DNA of 64,000 nucleotides from Gemmatimonadota bacterium (GTDB lineage Bacteria; Gemmatimonadota; Gemmatimonadetes; Gemmatimonadales; Gemmatimonadaceae): NCBI GenBank assembly GCA_016182795.1, contig JACPFW010000006.1, forward strand, positions 1 to 64,000, written 5' to 3'. Positions 59,383 to 64,000 of the stretch are shown here, piece after piece. The notes under the pieces were generated by a model. The model ran no database searches. It had not been told where the DNA came from and saw only the letters and a list, made by a program, of their open reading frames with translations. Numbering within the stretch: position 1 is the stretch's first letter; every line of letters begins with the position of its first letter. Position numbers and translations under genes: made by a program.

Positions 59383-62300
59383 GTGCGATTGACCAGACTC
59401 GAGCTGCACGGCTTCAAGTCGTTTGCCGACCCCACCGACATGTCGTTCAACCCCGGCGTGACGGCGATCGTCGGGCCGAACGGCTGCGGCAAGTCCAACG
59501 TGTCGGACGCCGTGCGCTGGGTGCTCGGTGAGCAGCGCGCGCGCCTGCTGCGCGGCGCCAAGATGGAAGAGGTCATCTTCCAAGGCTCGTCCGCGCGCAA
59601 GCCGGTCAACATTGCGGAAGTCTCGCTGCACTTCTCCAACGAAGACGGCGTGCTGCCGATCGCCTACCGCGAGGTCGTGATCACGCGCCGCCTCTCGCGC
59701 TCGGGCGAGAGTGAGTACCTGCTCAACCGCACGCCCTGCCGCCTGCGCGACATTCACGACCTGCTGCGCGGCACGGGCCTCGCCGCCGACGTCGGCGTCG
59801 TGATCGAAAGCAAGATGATCGATGCGCTCCTCAGCGACCGCCCCGACGACCGGCGCGAGCTGTTTGAGGAGGCGGCCGGCGTCGGCCTGTACCGCGACCG
59901 CCGCCGCTCCACCGAACGTCGCCTCGAGGAGACGACGGGCGACCTCGCGCGCCTCGACGACCTGATCAACGAAGTCGGCAGCCAGGTGCGGTCGCTGGCG
60001 CGCCAGCGCAAGAAAGCCGAGCGCCACACCGAGGTGATGGCCCGCCGCAAGTCGGTGGAGCTGACCCTCGCCGAGCGCGAGATGGCCTCGTGGATGGACG
60101 AACTGGCGCGGCTGGGCGAGGAACTGGCCGGACTGCGCGAGCGCGTCCCCGCTGGCGAGACGCGCGTGCGCGCCGCCGAGCAGGCGCGCGACGCGGCGCA
60201 TGCCGCCCGCGCGGCGGCCGACACGGCGCGCCAGGAGCGCACTCGCGTCGCCATGCAGCTGCGCGAGTCGCAGCAACAGCTGCAGCGCGAAGTCGCCGTC
60301 GCCGAGGAGCGCCATCAGAATGCGATCCACCGGCGCGAGCGCGCTGAACTCGAGCGCAACGAGGGCGCCGCCTTCGGCGACCGCCTGCGCAGTGAATGGG
60401 ACGCCGCGCGCGCCGAAGAAGCGCAGTGCGAGGCCGACGTGCGCACCGCCGCCGAAGCGCTCCAGCGCGCGGTCGCGACCGAGGAGGAGATGCGCGGCGG
60501 CGTGACCGCGGCGCGCGAGCAGCTCGCGCTCGCCGAGGGCGCGGTGCGCGACGTGCGCGACCGCATCCACCGCATCCAGCTCGAGCGCGACGGCGCCGAG
60601 CGCGAGGCGGGGGAGGTCGCCCAACGCACGGTTGTGCTTGCCGGCGAGCGTGAACGACTCGCTGAGCAGCTGCAGCTCGCCGAGCGCGAGTTGGTGCTGG
60701 CGGCCGAGGCGCTCGCCGTGGCGCAGGGGAGCGCTGGTCAGGCAACCGACACGCTCGAAGCAGCGCGCACCCACGCCCGCGCGCTGGGCGAGCAGGAAGC
60801 CGGCGCCCGCGCCGATCTGCGCCGCGTCGAAGAGGAGCACACCGGCCTGCAGGGCAAGCTGAGCGCCCTCGAAGGGCTGGAGCGTGAGCGCGTTGGGCTG
60901 GCCCCCGCCGCCGCGCGCCTGCTGCGCGAACGCGATCAGTTTGGCGACGGAGCCGTGCTCGGCCCGCTTTCCGATTTCATCGGCGCCGACGCCGCCGCCG
61001 CCGCGCTCGTCGAGCGCTTCCTTGGCGCGACGGTGCACGCCGTGATCGTGCGCGATCGCGCGGTGGCCGATGCCGTGCGCGCGTGGCACGCGCGCACCAC
61101 TCCGGGAGCGCTGCTCCTGCTCCCGCTCGACGCGCTCGCCGCGAGTGAGGACTCTGACGGCATCGACGAACTAGCCGGACGCGTGCAGTCCGACGGGCCG
61201 GTGCGCGCCTGGGTGCGCGCCCTGCTCGGCAAGGTGCGCAGCATGGACGACGGCACCGCCTTTGTCGACGCCCGCGGCGCCGTCTGGCTGCCGGGCACCG
61301 CCGGCGGCGCCGGTCCGCTGCGCCGCAAGGCCGAGCTGTTTCAGCTGCGCGCCGACCTGCAGACGATCGGCGCGCGCCGTGAGGGCGCGCTGGCGGCACT
61401 GCAGCGCGTGCACACCGACGTGGTGGCCGCCGAGGCGGCCGCCGCGGCCGCCGCGCACGCCGACGGCCTCGCCCAGCAGGAGGCCCAGCGCGCCGCGTCG
61501 CTCCGCGACGAGCGCGAGCGCACGGTGCAGCGCCTGAACCGAGACGCCGCCGACGCGACGGCGCTCGCCGAGCGGCTCGCCGCGCGGCAGGCGGAGCTGT
61601 CGGCCCGCACGGCCGAGGGTGAGGCGCGCATCGCCGACGAGAACGCTGCGCTGGCCATCGCGGAGCAGCGCGCGCTTGAGGCGCGCGAGGCGCTCGCCAT
61701 CGCCGAGGCACGGCAGGACACGGCGCGCGAGACCCGCGCGGCGTCACAGGTGTCGCACGCGCAGGCCGAAGCGCGCCGCAAGGTGGCCACCGAGCGCGAG
61801 GAGCGCCTGGCGTTCGAACAGGCCGGCGCCGCCGCGCGTCTCGACGCGCTGACGCAGGAACTCGCCGCCATCGATGCCGCCGACGACGAACTCGCGCGGC
61901 AGATGACCGCCTGGCGCGACGACCTCGCCGGACGCACGCAGTCGCTGACGTCGGCCGAGCAGGCGCTCGAAGAGGCCGAGGAGGGCGTGCGCGCCGCCGA
62001 CGCGTCGCTGGGTGCCGCCGAGCACGAACTCGACGCCGCGCGCCGCGACGCCACGACCAGCGCCGAGTCGCTGCACCAGGCCGAACTGCGGCACGCCGAA
62101 CTCGGCGGCAAGCGCGCCGCCATCCGCGAACGGCTCGAGGCCGAGTGGCGCAAGCCGCTCGAGGAGCTGCTGGCCGAGTATGTGGCGCTCGACATCGACG
62201 ACGAGGCGCTGCGCGCCGAGGCCGAGCAGCTGCGCGCCCAGCTCGAATCGCTCGGCCCCGTCAACGAACTCGCCATCGAGGAGCACGACGAGGCCGTCAA

Positions 62301-62892
62301 GCGCCTCGAGTTCCTCACGACCCAGCGGGCCGACCTCGCCGACGCCAAGCTGGCGCTGCAGCAGGCCATCCGCGAAATCGACACGACGGCGCGCGAGATG
62401 TTCCTCAAGACGTTCGCCGAGGTGCGCGAGCACTTCCACCGCATCTTCATGACGCTGTTCGGCGGCGGCGAGTGCGACCTGCGGCTCGAGAATCCCGAGA
62501 TGCCGCTCGACTGCGACATCGAGATTCACGCCTCGCCGCGCGGCAAGCGCACGCAGCGCATCCACCTGCTCTCCAGCGGCGAGCGCGCGCTGGTGGCGCT
62601 CTCGCTGCTGTTCGGCATCTTCCTCACCAAGCCGAGCCCGTTCTGCCTGCTCGACGAAGTGGACGCCCCGCTCGACGACCAGAACGTCGGGCGCTTCGTG
62701 CGCATGCTCAACGAGTTCAAGACCAACACGCAGTTCATCGTGATCACGCACAACCCGCGCACGACGACCGAGGCGGCCGACGCCGTGTACGGCGTCACGA
62801 TGCAGGAGCCCGGCGTGTCGTCGCTGGTGAGCGTGCGCATGTCGGGAATGCCCGTGGACGAAGACGCGCCGGAGCAGACGCCGGTCTCGTGA
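59383..62892 (+). CDS. smc: Chromosome segregation protein SMC
   Basis: The GTG at 59383 follows the previous stop directly and gives 1169 residues. The N-terminal head has LELHGFKSFADPTDMSFNPG and Walker A IVGPNGCGKSNVSDAVRWVLGEQ, followed by RPDDRRELFEEAAGVGLYRDRR. Two long coiled-coil arms (about 180-500 and 670-1000) flank a hinge with FIGADAAAAALVERFLGATVHAVIV. The C-terminal head has the signature HLLSSGERALVALSLLFGIF and Walker B PFCLLDEVDAPLDDQNVGRFVRML. It is condensin core; ScpA and ScpB are not in the window. Confidence 0.97.
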   Translation: MRLTRLELHGFKSFADPTDMSFNPGVTAIVGPNGCGKSNVSDAVRWVLGEQRARLLRGAKMEEVIFQGSSARKPVNIAEVSLHFSNEDGVLPIAYREVVITRRLSRSGESEYLLNRTPCRLRDIHDLLRGTGLAADVGVVIESKMIDALLSDRPDDRRELFEEAAGVGLYRDRRRSTERRLEETTGDLARLDDLINEVGSQVRSLARQRKKAERHTEVMARRKSVELTLAEREMASWMDELARLGEELAGLRERVPAGETRVRAAEQARDAAHAARAAADTARQERTRVAMQLRESQQQLQREVAVAEERHQNAIHRRERAELERNEGAAFGDRLRSEWDAARAEEAQCEADVRTAAEALQRAVATEEEMRGGVTAAREQLALAEGAVRDVRDRIHRIQLERDGAEREAGEVAQRTVVLAGERERLAEQLQLAERELVLAAEALAVAQGSAGQATDTLEAARTHARALGEQEAGARADLRRVEEEHTGLQGKLSALEGLERERVGLAPAAARLLRERDQFGDGAVLGPLSDFIGADAAAAALVERFLGATVHAVIVRDRAVADAVRAWHARTTPGALLLLPLDALAASEDSDGIDELAGRVQSDGPVRAWVRALLGKVRSMDDGTAFVDARGAVWLPGTAGGAGPLRRKAELFQLRADLQTIGARREGALAALQRVHTDVVAAEAAAAAAAHADGLAQQEAQRAASLRDERERTVQRLNRDAADATALAERLAARQAELSARTAEGEARIADENAALAIAEQRALEAREALAIAEARQDTARETRAASQVSHAQAEARRKVATEREERLAFEQAGAAARLDALTQELAAIDAADDELARQMTAWRDDLAGRTQSLTSAEQALEEAEEGVRAADASLGAAEHELDAARRDATTSAESLHQAELRHAELGGKRAAIRERLEAEWRKPLEELLAEYVALDIDDEALRAEAEQLRAQLESLGPVNELAIEEHDEAVKRLEFLTTQRADLADAKLALQQAIREIDTTAREMFLKTFAEVREHFHRIFMTLFGGGECDLRLENPEMPLDCDIEIHASPRGKRTQRIHLLSSGERALVALSLLFGIFLTKPSPFCLLDEVDAPLDDQNVGRFVRMLNEFKTNTQFIVITHNPRTTTEAADAVYGVTMQEPGVSSLVSVRMSGMPVDEDAPEQTPVS

Positions 62893-63914
62893 AACGGGTC
62901 GCCCTCGCGCTCGCGCTGATCGCCGTCGGCGCCGCCCCCGTGGCGGCCCAACGCGCCGTGACGGTGGTGGGCCCCACCGACAACCCGCTACGCGACGGCA
63001 TTCCCGCCTTTACGATCAACGCGTTAGGCTTTGCCGATGCCGACCTGCCGCTGCGGCAGGTCGGCACCATTCCGTCGTTCGCCGGCGGCCTGCTTACCGA
63101 CACGACGGTCGCGGGCACGGGCACGAGCCTCACCATCGCGCCGGCGCATCTGCTGCCGGAGAAGAGCACGGTATACTGGCGCGGGGTCGTCACAACCCGC
63201 GCGGGCCTGCAGGTGAACTCCAGCGTCGCGGGCCCGGTGTTGACCGCACCGTGGCTCACGCTCACGGCGCCCAACAACCCCAACGGTTCGGTCGTCTACA
63301 CCAACCGCCCGCTCTTCACGTGGCGTTCGGCGCGGGTCGCTTCGACGGCCGGCGCCTGGCAGTACGAGATCCGCATCACCGGCGCCAACGGCGCCACAGT
63401 GCTCGTCGGCCGCCTCGACGACACCGTGTACGTGCCCGTGCGCGACCTCGAGGGGAATACGTCGTACCGGTGGTCGGTGTCAGCGTGGCTGGCCAATGGC
63501 GACTCCACCAAGGTGCAGAGCGCCGCATCGTTTGTCGTGCTCGACCCCACGGTGCCGCCGGCGACGATCCTCTTTCAGAACTTCCCCAACCCGTTTCCCA
63601 ACGAGCGCGTGAGCGCCACGTGCATCTGGTTCGATCTGCGCCGCGCGTCGGCGGTGGAGCTGCAGATCCTCGACCTGCGCGGCAATCGGGTGCGCACGCT
63701 GCTGCCCAGCGCGCAGTTCGCGGCGAGCGCGTCGTTCGCGGCGGGGCGATACGGCCGCGCCAGCGAGGGCAGCAACACCGGCTGCGACCCGCGGCTCTCG
63801 TGGGACGGCACCGACGACGGCGGACACCGCGTACCCACCGGCGTCTACCTCATCCGCCTGCGCGCCGATGGCGTCGAGACGTTCAGAAAGGCGCTGTTCA
63901 AGGGGCACCGATAG
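62889..63914 (+). CDS. Secreted protein with FlgD/T9SS-like Ig C-terminal domain
   Basis: The GTG at 62889 overlaps the smc stop and starts a signal peptide (KRVALALALIAVGAAPVAAQ), giving 341 residues. The middle has two fibronectin-like segments (NRPLFTWRSARV, YRWSVSAWLANGD). The C-terminal 90 residues match the FlgD-type Ig/sorting module: FQNFPNPFPNERVSATCIWF, VELQILDLRGNRVRTLLPS, and LSWDGTDDGGHRVPTGVYLIRL ending with FRKALFKGHR. Such domains mark type IX-like secretion in related phyla, but a T9SS here is not shown. Two cysteines may form a disulfide. Confidence 0.85.
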   Translation: MKRVALALALIAVGAAPVAAQRAVTVVGPTDNPLRDGIPAFTINALGFADADLPLRQVGTIPSFAGGLLTDTTVAGTGTSLTIAPAHLLPEKSTVYWRGVVTTRAGLQVNSSVAGPVLTAPWLTLTAPNNPNGSVVYTNRPLFTWRSARVASTAGAWQYEIRITGANGATVLVGRLDDTVYVPVRDLEGNTSYRWSVSAWLANGDSTKVQSAASFVVLDPTVPPATILFQNFPNPFPNERVSATCIWFDLRRASAVELQILDLRGNRVRTLLPSAQFAASASFAAGRYGRASEGSNTGCDPRLSWDGTDDGGHRVPTGVYLIRLRADGVETFRKALFKGHR

Positions 63915-63968
63915 CGGCATCGCCGTCCGACTGCAAATCGCCCCCCAAACCGGCCATATTGCATACTC

Positions 63969-63998
63969 CCGGAGCGCCAGCGGCGCCCGGGCCGTTTC
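63969..63998 (+). terminator. Hairpin near the window end
   Basis: CCGG-A-GCGCC (63969-63978) pairs with GGCGCCCGG (63982-63990) with a bulged A and a 3-base loop, followed by GCCGTTTCTT. It follows the secreted Ig-like protein by about 55 bases. The remaining bases after 63914 hold no gene. Confidence 0.4.
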
Positions 63999-64000
63999 TT

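Overview
The window is GC-rich, gene-dense chromosomal DNA. Its gene content (DUF4175/DUF4159/TPR trio, JAMM-DinG helicase fusion, many GTG/TTG starts coupled to upstream stops, FlgD-like sorting tails) points to a member of the Gemmatimonadota. That is an inference from family content; no rRNA is present to confirm it.

Layout. (1) 1-11929: the end of a probable DUF2723 membrane protein, an Hpt protein, then a one-direction glycogen operon glgP-glgB-glgC-glgA-glgX::malQ covering ADP-glucose synthesis, chain building, branching, phosphorolysis and debranching. GlgA lacks about 22 residues around a catalytic lysine, and the last gene is a GlgX-MalQ fusion. (2) 12024-15612: two tRNA-Ser genes bracketing a beta-barrel gene without a signal peptide, a CsgG-like gene and a secreted S9-type hydrolase. 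(3) 15732-31759: gltX, a LexA-like repressor without the peptidase dyad, then a long leftward run: FAH-family enzyme, JAMM-DinG helicase, secreted 'AsnB-like' protein, TPR, DUF4175, DUF4159, rsmI and trxA, followed by rightward mce. (4) 31837-41539: pdxJ, a pseudo-Hpt protein, a flippase-like membrane protein, ispE, tRNA-Gln, prs, rplY, pth and ychF. (5) 41665-50219: a leftward RiPP locus read as a lasso peptide cluster. (6) 50509-63914: rpsF-rpsR-DUF2232-rplI, rsfS, a very large peptidase/propeller/barrel protein, a SPOR lipoprotein, a frameshifted SPOR gene, smc and a secreted Ig-like protein.

The main discovery candidate is region 5. In transcription order it encodes a PqqD-like leader-binding protein (B1), a transglutaminase-like leader peptidase (B2), a PRMT-like methyltransferase, three small precursors, an asparagine-synthetase-like cyclase (C), an HPr-kinase-like kinase, a nucleotidyltransferase and an ABC exporter. 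All three precursors fit the W-x2-P-x-L-x3-G-x5-T leader motif and end in 18-residue cores (AVDNSGRNDGGKFPKRRT, KVDTVGKNDGGKWPKRRT, KVDNRGRNDGGRFPRRRT) with an invariant Asp9 and a basic tail closed by Arg-Arg-Thr. One precursor (48019-48192, 57 codons) is short enough to be missed by usual length cut-offs. The tailoring genes suggest a phosphorylated, nucleotidylated and/or methylated lasso peptide family.

Operon ends are often marked by large inverted repeats whose arms are degenerate tandem repeats (15327-15465, 23142-23249, 56499-56673). A CAGAGAAACAA-type repeat recurs in several gaps. All function calls are by eye from the sequence; no database search was run.
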